Source of the DNA: Amycolatopsis sp. NBC_00345
GTDB taxonomy: Bacteria > Actinomycetota > Actinomycetes > Mycobacteriales > Pseudonocardiaceae
DNA length: 64,000 nucleotides
Direction: 5' to 3'
Assembly: GCF_036116635.1 (NCBI RefSeq)
Contig: NZ_CP107995.1
Location: forward strand, 8,928,001-8,992,000
The stretch's first letter is position 1, and each line of letters opens with the position of its first letter. Made by a program: the position numbers and the translations under genes. Shown piece after piece: positions 51,330 to 58,206 of this stretch. The notes beneath the pieces were generated by a model. That model was not told where the DNA came from. It saw nothing but the letters and a program-made list of their open reading frames with translations, and ran no database searches.

Positions 51330-51995
51330 GTGTTAGTACTGGCGATCGACACCTCGACCCCGGCCGTCACCGCGGGCATCGTCGCCGTGGACCAGGCGGA
51401 GCTGACCACCCGCGGCGACCGCGTGACGGTCGACGCGCGTGCCCACGGCGAGCTCATCACGCCGCACGCCCTCGCCGCCGCCGAAGCGGCCGGCGTGACG
51501 CTGCGTGACCTCGACGCGATCGTCTGCGGCGTCGGCCCCGGCCCGTTCACCGGCCTGCGCGCGGGCATGGCGACGGCCGCGGCGCTGTCCCACGCGCTCG
51601 GCATCCCCGCGTACCCGGTGTGCAGCCTGGACGCGATCGCCGCCGGCGTCGTCAAGACCGAGAACCCGTTCCTCGTGCTCACGGACGCGCGCCGCCGCGA
51701 GGTCTACTGGGCCGCCTACGACGCCGCGGGCGCGCGGGTGGACGGGCCGAGCGTCCAGCGTCCGGCCGAGGTCGAGACCACCGTGCGCGTGGCCGCGGGC
51801 GACGGCGCGCTGCAATACGCCGAAGCCGTCGGCGTGACCCCGATCGAGCCGCGGTTCCCGTCGCCGGCCGGGCTGGTCGCGGCGGCGCGCGCGGCCCTGC
51901 TGTCCGGCGCGGAGCCGGAGCCGCTGACCCCGCTGTACCTGCGTCGCCCGGACGCCGTCGAGCCCACCGGCCGCAAGCGGGTGACCGCGCCGTGA
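51330..51995 (+). CDS. tsaB: tRNA threonylcarbamoyladenosine biosynthesis protein TsaB
   Basis: Non-catalytic partner of TsaD in t6A synthesis. Hsp70/actin-fold N-terminus MLVLAIDTSTPAVTAGIV, then VCGVGPGPFTGLRAGM and LTDARRREVYWA. 221 residues. GTG 51330; no ribosome binding site, but TAGGCT lies eight bases before it, again suggesting a leaderless start as with glmS. First of a tsaB-rimI-tsaD operon with four- and one-base overlaps. Confidence 0.96.
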   Translation: MLVLAIDTSTPAVTAGIVAVDQAELTTRGDRVTVDARAHGELITPHALAAAEAAGVTLRDLDAIVCGVGPGPFTGLRAGMATAAALSHALGIPAYPVCSLDAIAAGVVKTENPFLVLTDARRREVYWAAYDAAGARVDGPSVQRPAEVETTVRVAAGDGALQYAEAVGVTPIEPRFPSPAGLVAAARAALLSGAEPEPLTPLYLRRPDAVEPTGRKRVTAP

Positions 51996-52474
51996 AGCTC
52001 GACCAGCTGCGCCGCGGCGACGTCCGGAAGTGCGCGGAGATCGAGGAGATCCTCTTCCCCGGCGACGACCCGTGGAGCGCCCGCGCGTTCCACTCCGAGC
52101 TGGACCAGGGCCACTACTACCTCGCCGCGCGCTCGGACGACGGCACGGAGCTGCTCGGTTACGCGGGCCTCGCCGTAGTTGGCAGGCGCGGAGAGTACGA
52201 GGCAAGCGTGCACACCATCGGCGTCGTGCCGGAGGCGCAGGGCCAGGGCATCGGCAAGGCGCTGCTGCGCGCGTTGCTGGAGCGGGCCGACGAGCTGACG
52301 GCTCCGGTGTTCCTCGAGGTCCGCACGGACAACGCCACGGCCGTCGGCCTGTACGAGCGGCACGGTTTCCAGAAGCTCGGCGTCCGGAAGCGCTACTACC
52401 AGCCCTCCGGCGCCGACGCGTACACCATGGCCCGCCCCGCGCGGACCCCGGCGCGAGACGAGGTGGCCGGCTGA
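51992..52474 (+). CDS. rimI: Ribosomal protein S18-alanine N-acetyltransferase RimI
   Basis: GNAT acetyltransferase that acetylates protein N-termini, classically S18. The acetyl-CoA loop is VVPEAQGQGIGKALL and the family motif YERHGFQKLGVRKRYYQPSGADAYTM (given in two parts) is near the C-terminus. 160 residues. GTG 51992 overlaps the tsaB stop; its own stop shares a base with the tsaD ATG (TGATG). Confidence 0.95.
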   Translation: MKLDQLRRGDVRKCAEIEEILFPGDDPWSARAFHSELDQGHYYLAARSDDGTELLGYAGLAVVGRRGEYEASVHTIGVVPEAQGQGIGKALLRALLERADELTAPVFLEVRTDNATAVGLYERHGFQKLGVRKRYYQPSGADAYTMARPARTPARDEVAG

Positions 52475-53520
52475 TGTCGCGCATCATCATGGGGATCGAG
52501 AGCTCCTGCGACGAGACCGGCGTCGGCCTCGTCCGGCTGTCCGACAACGGTGCGGTCGAGCTGCTTGCCGACGAGGTCGCGTCGAGCGTCGAGCAGCACG
52601 CGCGCTTCGGCGGCGTGGTGCCGGAGGTCGCGAGCCGGGCGCACCTGGAGGCCATGGTGCCGACGGCCGAGCGGGCCTTCGCGACCGCGGGCCTGAAGCT
52701 GTCCGATGTGGACGCCATCGCCGTGACCGCGGGCCCTGGCCTCGCGGGCGCGCTGCTGGTGGGCGTCTCGGCGGCGAAGGCCTACGCGGCGGCGCTCGAC
52801 GTGCCGCTGTACGGCGTGAACCACCTCGCCGGCCACATCGCGGTGGACACGCTGCAGCACGGGCCGTTGCCTTCGCCGGTGCTGGCGCTGCTCGTCTCGG
52901 GTGGGCACACGCAGCTGCTGCGCGTGGACGACATCGCGTCGAAGATCACCGAGCTGGGGTCCACTGTGGACGACGCGGCGGGGGAGGCGTACGACAAGGT
53001 CGCGCGGGTGCTGGGCCTGCCCTACCCCGGCGGCCCGCCGATCGACAAGGCCGCCCGCGAAGGCAACCCGTCCGCGATCGCGTTCCCGCGGGGCATGACC
53101 GGACCCCGGGACGCGAAGTTCGACTTCTCGTTCTCGGGCCTGAAGACGGCCGTCGCACGCTGGGTGGAGAAGGCCGAGCGGGGCGGCGCCGAGATCCCGG
53201 TGAACGACGTCGCGGCCTCGTTCCAGGAGGCGGTGGCCGACGTGCTGACCGCCAAGGCCATCCGCGCGGCGAAGGACCAGGGCATCGGCACGCTGGTGAT
53301 CTCCGGCGGCGTCGCGGCGAACTCGCGGCTGTCCTCGCTGGCGGCGGAACGCTGCGCCGCCGCGGGCATCGAGCTGCGTGTGCCCCGCCCCCGCCTGTGC
53401 ACGGACAACGGCGCGATGATCGCGGCGCTGGGCGCGCACGTCGTCGCGGCGGACCGGCCGGTGGCCTCGTTGGACTTCTCGGCCAACCCGGCGCTGCCGG
53501 TCGAAATCGTGTCGCTGTAG
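52474..53520 (+). CDS. tsaD: tRNA N6-adenosine threonylcarbamoyltransferase TsaD
   Basis: Catalytic subunit of t6A synthesis. MGIESSCDETGVGLV at the start; iron-binding NHLAGHIA; LVSGGHTQL; FSFSGLKTAV; SGGVAANSRL; and CTDNGAMIA with the last metal Asp. 348 residues from ATG 52474. Last gene of the operon; a palindromic terminator follows before the convergent epimerase gene. Confidence 0.97.
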   Translation: MSRIIMGIESSCDETGVGLVRLSDNGAVELLADEVASSVEQHARFGGVVPEVASRAHLEAMVPTAERAFATAGLKLSDVDAIAVTAGPGLAGALLVGVSAAKAYAAALDVPLYGVNHLAGHIAVDTLQHGPLPSPVLALLVSGGHTQLLRVDDIASKITELGSTVDDAAGEAYDKVARVLGLPYPGGPPIDKAAREGNPSAIAFPRGMTGPRDAKFDFSFSGLKTAVARWVEKAERGGAEIPVNDVAASFQEAVADVLTAKAIRAAKDQGIGTLVISGGVAANSRLSSLAAERCAAAGIELRVPRPRLCTDNGAMIAALGAHVVAADRPVASLDFSANPALPVEIVSL

Positions 53521-53546
53521 CCCCTTCCACGGCGTCCCACGCCGAG

Positions 53547-53599
53547 GCCCTGAAGGCCACCATGAGGGCATCTATGTCCCTCATGGTGGCCTTCAGGGC
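53547..53599. terminator. Perfect palindrome between tsaD and the epimerase gene
   Basis: 22-base perfect arms starting GCCCTGAAGGCCACCATG with a nine-base loop, between convergent genes. No T tract. It is a different sequence from the GACGGTTAGAACCGTC family but occupies the same kind of place. Confidence 0.75.
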
Positions 53600-53653
53600 A
53601 TCACCATCACCGGCTGCGGCCCCGAGTGCCTGCCTGCGTCGCCGAAACAAGCG

Positions 53654-54820
53654 TCAGTTCCGCGCCTGCTCCAGATCGGGCACGGCCTGCTCCGGCAGGC
53701 CGAGCAGCTCCTCGATCGCCGCGGTCGCCAGTTCGGCGGCTTTGCCGTCCCCGTAAGGGTTTCCGACCGGGGACGGGCGCAGGTCACCGCGCAGCAGACG
53801 GCCCGCGGTCGCCGTGATCAGGGCGGTGTCGGTGCCGACGAGCCACGCGCAGCCGGCCTCGATCGCCTCCGCGCGTTCGGTCACCTCGCGCAGCACCAGC
53901 ACCGGGGTGCCGAACGTCGGGGCCTCCTCCTGGATGCCGCCGGAATCCGTCAGCACCAGCGACGCCAGCCGCAGCGCGCGGACCAGGTCCGGGTACTCCA
54001 GCGGCTCCGTGATGGTCACCCGCGGCCGGCCGCCCAGCGCGTCGACCACCTGCGCGCGCACGACCGGGTTCGGGTGCACCGGGAACAGCACCTGCACGTC
54101 CGGGTGCTCGGCGACGATCCGCCGGACCGCGGCCAGCGTCCGCCCCAGCGGCTCGCCCCACGACTCGCGCCGGTGCGACGTGACGAGCACCAGCCGTCCG
54201 CCGGTCTCGGCGATCTCCATCTCCAGCAGGGCCAGCCCCGGGTCGTGAGCAGGCAGGTCGCGGGCCGCGATGGCCAGCACCGCGTCGACGACGGTGTTGC
54301 CGGTCAGCGCGATCCGCCGGTCTTCGATGCCCTCCGCGCGCAGCGCCGCCACCGCGCCGCCGGTGGGCGCGAGGTGCAGCGACGCGATGCGCGACACCAT
54401 CTGGCGCGTGCCCTCCTCGGGGAACGGCGCGGTGAGGTCGTGCGTGCGCAGTCCCGCTTCCAGGTGCACCACGGGAATCCCGAGCCAGAACGCGGCGAGC
54501 GCGCCGGCCAGCCCGGTGGTCGTGTCGCCCTGCACCACGATGGCGCCGGGGGAGAACCGCCGCAGCGCCGCGTCGAGCGCGGGCAGCAGCCCCGACACCA
54601 GCTCGGCCTGCGTGCCCGAGACGCGCGGCGGGATGTCCAGCCACGCGTCGACGCCGAGGCCGAACGGCACCAGCGCCTGCTCGACCATGCCCTGGTGCTG
54701 GCCGCTGTGCACGAGCAGCGGCCGCAGCCCCGGACGCTGCCCGAGGGCCAGCGTCAGCGGGGCGAGTTTGACGGCTTCCGGCCGGGTGCCGGCCAGCAAC
54801 ATCACGTCCACAGGTTCCAC
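53654..54820 (-). CDS. wecB: UDP-N-acetylglucosamine 2-epimerase (non-hydrolysing)
   Basis: Interconverts UDP-GlcNAc and UDP-ManNAc for cell-surface glycans. Family motifs: GTRPEAVKLAPL, VHSGQHQ, VQGDTTTG, HLEAGLRTHD, PEEGTRQMVSRIA, VTSHRRESWG, TDSGGIQEEA and GNPYGDGKA. 388 residues, usual size. GTG start at 54820. Its location next to an exosortase and a processive glycosyltransferase suggests a role in the same envelope pathway, but it is separated from the anchor gene by a hairpin. Confidence 0.93.
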   Translation of the reverse strand: MEPVDVMLLAGTRPEAVKLAPLTLALGQRPGLRPLLVHSGQHQGMVEQALVPFGLGVDAWLDIPPRVSGTQAELVSGLLPALDAALRRFSPGAIVVQGDTTTGLAGALAAFWLGIPVVHLEAGLRTHDLTAPFPEEGTRQMVSRIASLHLAPTGGAVAALRAEGIEDRRIALTGNTVVDAVLAIAARDLPAHDPGLALLEMEIAETGGRLVLVTSHRRESWGEPLGRTLAAVRRIVAEHPDVQVLFPVHPNPVVRAQVVDALGGRPRVTITEPLEYPDLVRALRLASLVLTDSGGIQEEAPTFGTPVLVLREVTERAEAIEAGCAWLVGTDTALITATAGRLLRGDLRPSPVGNPYGDGKAAELATAAIEELLGLPEQAVPDLEQARN

Positions 54821-54836
54821 ACTTTCGAGTGTCCCG

Positions 54837-54880
54837 GAAGACCCGGGCTGCCGGCGCGCTCACCGGCAGCCCGGGTCTTC
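54837..54880 (-). terminator. Hairpin at the end of the LASTG mini-gene
   Basis: GAAGACCCGGGCTGCCGG (54837-54854) pairs perfectly with 54863-54880 across an eight-base loop. On the minus strand it follows, and includes, the stop codon of the 59-residue gene. No T tract. It lies just upstream of the epimerase start. Confidence 0.6.
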
Positions 54881-55058
54881 AGCCTCGCGCCCGGGCGAGG
54901 CGCCGATTACGGCGGTGGGCGGCGATCACCGCGACGGTCCCGAGGACCACCAGCAGCACACCGACCGCCAGCCACCAGCCGATGTCGGCACCGGTGGAAG
55001 CGAGGGTCCCCACGCTGCCACCGGCGACGCCGACACCCGCTCCTGGCATCTTGTACAT
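54879..55058 (-). CDS. 59-residue membrane mini-protein with LASTG sorting-like motif
   Basis: MYKMPGAGVGVAGG, then LASTG at residues 19-23, one hydrophobic helix (about 28-47, WWLAVGVLLVVLGTVAVIAA) and a basic tail HRRNRRLARARG. That is the layout of a sortase sorting signal, and LAxTG is the motif used by actinobacterial class E sortases, but there is no signal peptide or passenger domain. ATG 55058 has GGGGTGATC upstream. It follows the choice-of-anchor P-type gene by 18 bases. Codon use is coding-like. Confidence 0.7.
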   Translation of the reverse strand: MYKMPGAGVGVAGGSVGTLASTGADIGWWLAVGVLLVVLGTVAVIAAHRRNRRLARARG

Positions 55059-55076
55059 CGGATCACCCCGTACCGG

Positions 55077-55847
55077 TCAGGCGCCCGCGGCGGAGCGACG
55101 GCGGGAGAAGCGCAGGCCCACCGGGACCGCGATGGCCCCGAGCACGCCGAGGCCCACCCACAGGCCGGCTCCGGACGCGAGCGGCATCGGCGGAGCGGCC
55201 GGGCCGCAGGTCGCCGACGAAACGATCACGTCGCCCGAGCCGAGCGCGCTGACCACCCCGCCGAGCAGCTTCAGGTGCAGGGCGTTGACCGTGAGGCTGC
55301 CATCCGGGTTCTTGATCTGCTCGTTGAGGATCAGCGTGGCCACGTTGACCGGCCCGAGCGCCACCTTGACCTGCGTGTTCGGCGCCGGGTTGGCGTCCAC
55401 TGTGCCCACACTGCCGAGCTTCGCGTCGGCCAGCGTGCTGCTGCCCTTCACACCCTCCTGGGTCGCGGTGCAGACCGCTTCGATCGCCTTGACGCTCACG
55501 GCGCCGAGAGCCGCCTTGAGCACCGGCAGCCCGACGTCGGCGGTGCTCGCCTTCGCCGTGACCGCGCCGGAGTTGTCGTCGCGGACGGCAGAGCTGGTGA
55601 TGACCCCCGCTGTGAGGATCCCGGCGGCGTTGGCGCTCACCACGCTGGCGCTGGTCGGCCCGTTGGTGTTGGACGCGGCCAGCGGCCCGACCTTGACCGC
55701 GGACTGCCCGAGCAGTTGGACGTCGACGCTGACGCCGTACGCGGAGCCGTCGCCGGGCGCCGCCGAGGCCGGAGCCGCTCCGGCGAGGGCGACGCACGCC
55801 ACCACAGCGGCGAGCATTCCGCCCCGTCGCACGAGGTGTCTTTTCAC
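55077..55847 (-). CDS. Exported protein with C-terminal anchor, choice-of-anchor P type
   Basis: 256 residues from GTG 55847, with GGAGG upstream. Signal peptide about 1-30 (MLAAVVACVALAGAAPASA). The mature part is a Ser/Ala/Val-rich beta protein with two cysteines (AVCTATQEG, SSATCGPAA). The C-terminus has PMPLASGAGLWVG, a hydrophobic helix and FSRRRSAAGA, a sorting-type tail. I identify it as a choice-of-anchor P protein because it lies divergent to an exosortase and matches the general look of that group; the family match itself needs a profile search. Confidence 0.75.
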   Translation of the reverse strand: MKRHLVRRGGMLAAVVACVALAGAAPASAAPGDGSAYGVSVDVQLLGQSAVKVGPLAASNTNGPTSASVVSANAAGILTAGVITSSAVRDDNSGAVTAKASTADVGLPVLKAALGAVSVKAIEAVCTATQEGVKGSSTLADAKLGSVGTVDANPAPNTQVKVALGPVNVATLILNEQIKNPDGSLTVNALHLKLLGGVVSALGSGDVIVSSATCGPAAPPMPLASGAGLWVGLGVLGAIAVPVGLRFSRRRSAAGA

Positions 55848-56173
55848 TGGTCCTCCGATTTTTGTCAGAGCGAGCCGCTGCACGGACGAATCCCGCTGAT
55901 CAAAGAGTCGGCACGCGAGTCGGATATCGGCGATGGCGGCCGAAATGGCACACAATTCTCGGGACCTCACCGGATCGAGTGGTTTCATCGAGGCCTTTCC
56001 CAGGTCGAGTGAGCACTCACCTGAACGGCCTAGCAAGTTTCTCGCCGAGGGTGCCGAAAGGCGTTTTCAGGAGTTCCCCGAAAGGGGGACCCGCCGGGAT
56101 TCCGGGGCAAGGTGGCTTACGCTGACGCCCGGGGTCTGCTCGTTCAACGTCGCTTCCGGCTGAGAGGGTCGTC
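55848..56173. other. Divergent region between anchor protein and exosortase genes
   Basis: 326 bases, lower in GC than the genes. It holds a GTGAGCACTCAC near-palindrome at about 56008-56019 that could be an operator for both directions. Short open frames here lack binding sites and coding codon use. No gene is supported. Confidence 0.5.
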
Positions 56174-56740
56174 GTGGCAGTAGTGAACACACCTGTACCT
56201 GGTGGCGCCCGGTTTCCCCTGCGTGTGGCGGTGCTGGGGGTGGTGGCCGCCGGCGTGGGCCTCGTGCTGATCGAGCGGCTCTACCGGGAGTTCGAGGTGC
56301 AGCTGGCCGGGGCGATACTCAGGGTCATCACCTCTTCGGGTGTTTATGTGGCGGGTAATCGTGAATCCGTTTACTTCGGGTTGACCGGCGCTACTCCATT
56401 CGGGTTAAGAATGACTCCGGAATGTTCGTCGGTATTCCTGCTCCTGCCGCTCCTGCTCGTCACTGCGGTGATGCTCTACTTCCGGCCGGGAAATGCGCGA
56501 AGGCTGTTCTTCTCGTTGGGAATATCCGCGATAGCCGTCATCTTGGTGAATCAGTTGCGTATTCTCACCATCGTCGGGCTCGTCAACGGGCTGGGCACGG
56601 ACGAGGGCTACTACTGGGGCCACACCCTGCTCGGCTCCATGGTCAGCGTGTTCGGCGGCGCGGTGTCGCTGGTGCTGTTCGTGTGGCTCGCCACTCGCAG
56701 GACCAAGGCCGAGAAGAGCGCCGCGAAGGCCGCCGCGTGA
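56174..56740 (+). CDS. Exosortase/archaeosortase family protein (probably exosortase P)
   Basis: 188-residue multi-pass membrane cysteine transpeptidase-like protein. The exosortase triad is in place: Cys84 in MTPECSSVFLL, Arg129 in VNQLRILTIV and His150 in GYYWGHTLLGS, each at the edge of a membrane helix; about five helices in all. GTG 56174 follows GAGAGGG. It should process proteins with a C-terminal sorting signal, the obvious one being the 55077 product encoded divergently. Its stop overlaps the glycosyltransferase start (GTGA). Confidence 0.88.
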   Translation: MAVVNTPVPGGARFPLRVAVLGVVAAGVGLVLIERLYREFEVQLAGAILRVITSSGVYVAGNRESVYFGLTGATPFGLRMTPECSSVFLLLPLLLVTAVMLYFRPGNARRLFFSLGISAIAVILVNQLRILTIVGLVNGLGTDEGYYWGHTLLGSMVSVFGGAVSLVLFVWLATRRTKAEKSAAKAAA

Positions 56741-58158
56741 GCGGGAACGGGCTGAAGATCCTGCTCTCGATCACGCAGGCGTTCGCGCTGACGATGAGTG
56801 TCGCGTTCATCGTGTACGTCGTGGTGATCGTGGTCCCGTACCTGCGCCGCAAGCCCGCGCCGGTGGGCGATCCGGACGACTTCGAGTGGCACTTCTTCGT
56901 GCCGTGCCGCGACGAGCAGGCGGTGATCGGCGAGACCGTGCGCTACCTGCGCGCCACCTTCCGCCGCGCGCACGTCTGGGTCGTCGACGACGACTCCGAG
57001 GACCGCACCGCCCGCGTCGTGCGCGCGCTCTGGCGGCGCAACGGCGGCTACGACCAGAACCTGCACCTGGTCGCGCGCACGCGGCCGGAAGCCCGCACGG
57101 GCAAGGGCGACGCGCTGAACGCCGCGTACCGTGCTCTCAACGAGTGGCTGGGCTCGAAGAAGCCGCGTGCCCTCGACGAGTGGCTGGACCCAGGAAAGCC
57201 CCGCGCGGACGTGGTCGTCGTGGTGGTGGACGCCGACGGCAGGCCGGCCCCGAACTGCCTCGAGGTTTGCGCGGCCGGTCACCTGTTCGGCGACGAGCAG
57301 ATCGGCGCCGTGCAGCTCGACGTGCGGATGAGCAACGTCCGCACGCGCCCGCCGGGCCGCACCTGGTTGTCCCGTGCGTTCGGCCTGAAGCTGGCGCAGC
57401 TGCAGGACCTGGAGTTCCGCACGGCGATCGCGGCGATCCAGACCTCCCGCGGCTTCACCGGCACGATCTCGATGGGCGGCAACGGCCAGTTCACCCGCCT
57501 GGCCGCGCTGGACTCCATCGCGGGCGACGAGCGGCAGCCGTGGCGCGGCTCGCTGTTGGAGGACTTCGAGCTCGGCGTGCACCTGCTCACCGCGGGCTGG
57601 CGCACCGGCTTCACGCCGGATTCCCATGTGGCGCAGGAAGGTCTGTACAGCCTGCGGCGGTTCCTGGTGCAGCGCACGCGCTGGGGCCAGGGCACTATGC
57701 AGTGCTCCCGCTACCTGCGCCGGATCTGGGACTCGCCGCACGTGTCCACGCTGGGCGCCGCGGAGATGATGTACTACCTGGCGCAGCCGTGGATGCAGCT
57801 GCTCGGCTCCCTGCTCTACCCGGTGCCGTTCATCCTGCTGCTGGTCGGCACGGCCGGCGACCCGGGCCAGGTCTGGGCCTGGTTCAGCGGCGGCGCCTGG
57901 ATCCTGTTTGTCATCTACGGCTCGTTCGGCCTGCTGCCGTTCATCGTCTGGGGTCCGATCTACCAGCTGAAGTGCTTGCGCAGCAAGAACATCTTCCGCG
58001 GCATCGGCATGGGCCTGCTCTACGCGGCGTACATCTACACGTTCTACATCACGTCGTGGCGTGCGCTCCTGCGCCTGGTGCGCGGCCGCAACGGCTGGGC
58101 CAAGACCCGCCGCAACACCGAGACCACAGCGGGCGTGAAGGTCGCCTTGGACAGCTGA
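56737..58158 (+). CDS. Processive family 2 glycosyltransferase, membrane-bound
   Basis: 473 residues. N-terminal membrane helix (about 8-33), GT2 catalytic domain with WVVDDDSEDRTARV, VVVVVDADGRP (second Asp), LLEDFELGVHL and the QRTRWGQG product-binding motif of cellulose/hyaluronan-type synthases, then about four C-terminal membrane helices. It would extend a polysaccharide while exporting it. GTG 56737 is coupled to the exosortase stop. A short internal duplication (NEWLGSKKPRA / DEWLDPGKPRA) lies near residue 135. Ends 1 base before palindrome copy 3. Confidence 0.9.
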   Translation: MSGNGLKILLSITQAFALTMSVAFIVYVVVIVVPYLRRKPAPVGDPDDFEWHFFVPCRDEQAVIGETVRYLRATFRRAHVWVVDDDSEDRTARVVRALWRRNGGYDQNLHLVARTRPEARTGKGDALNAAYRALNEWLGSKKPRALDEWLDPGKPRADVVVVVVDADGRPAPNCLEVCAAGHLFGDEQIGAVQLDVRMSNVRTRPPGRTWLSRAFGLKLAQLQDLEFRTAIAAIQTSRGFTGTISMGGNGQFTRLAALDSIAGDERQPWRGSLLEDFELGVHLLTAGWRTGFTPDSHVAQEGLYSLRRFLVQRTRWGQGTMQCSRYLRRIWDSPHVSTLGAAEMMYYLAQPWMQLLGSLLYPVPFILLLVGTAGDPGQVWAWFSGGAWILFVIYGSFGLLPFIVWGPIYQLKCLRSKNIFRGIGMGLLYAAYIYTFYITSWRALLRLVRGRNGWAKTRRNTETTAGVKVALDS

Positions 58159-58204
58159 CTCGTGAGTGCCTATGACGGTTAGAACCGTCATAGGCACTCA
58201 CGAG
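58159..58204. terminator. Long palindrome, copy 3 (bidirectional terminator-like)
   Basis: Perfect 22-base arms starting CTCGTGAGTGCC around GACGGTTAGAACCGTC, between the convergent glycosyltransferase and amidase genes. Relative to copy 1 the TT/AA pair next to the GTG is replaced by CC/GG on both arms, preserving pairing. Confidence 0.78.
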
Positions 58205-58206
58205 GG

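Noticed and set aside
55933..56163. Short ORF in the exosortase divergent region
   Set aside because: No binding site, no coding codon bias and no recognisable sequence; more likely promoter DNA.
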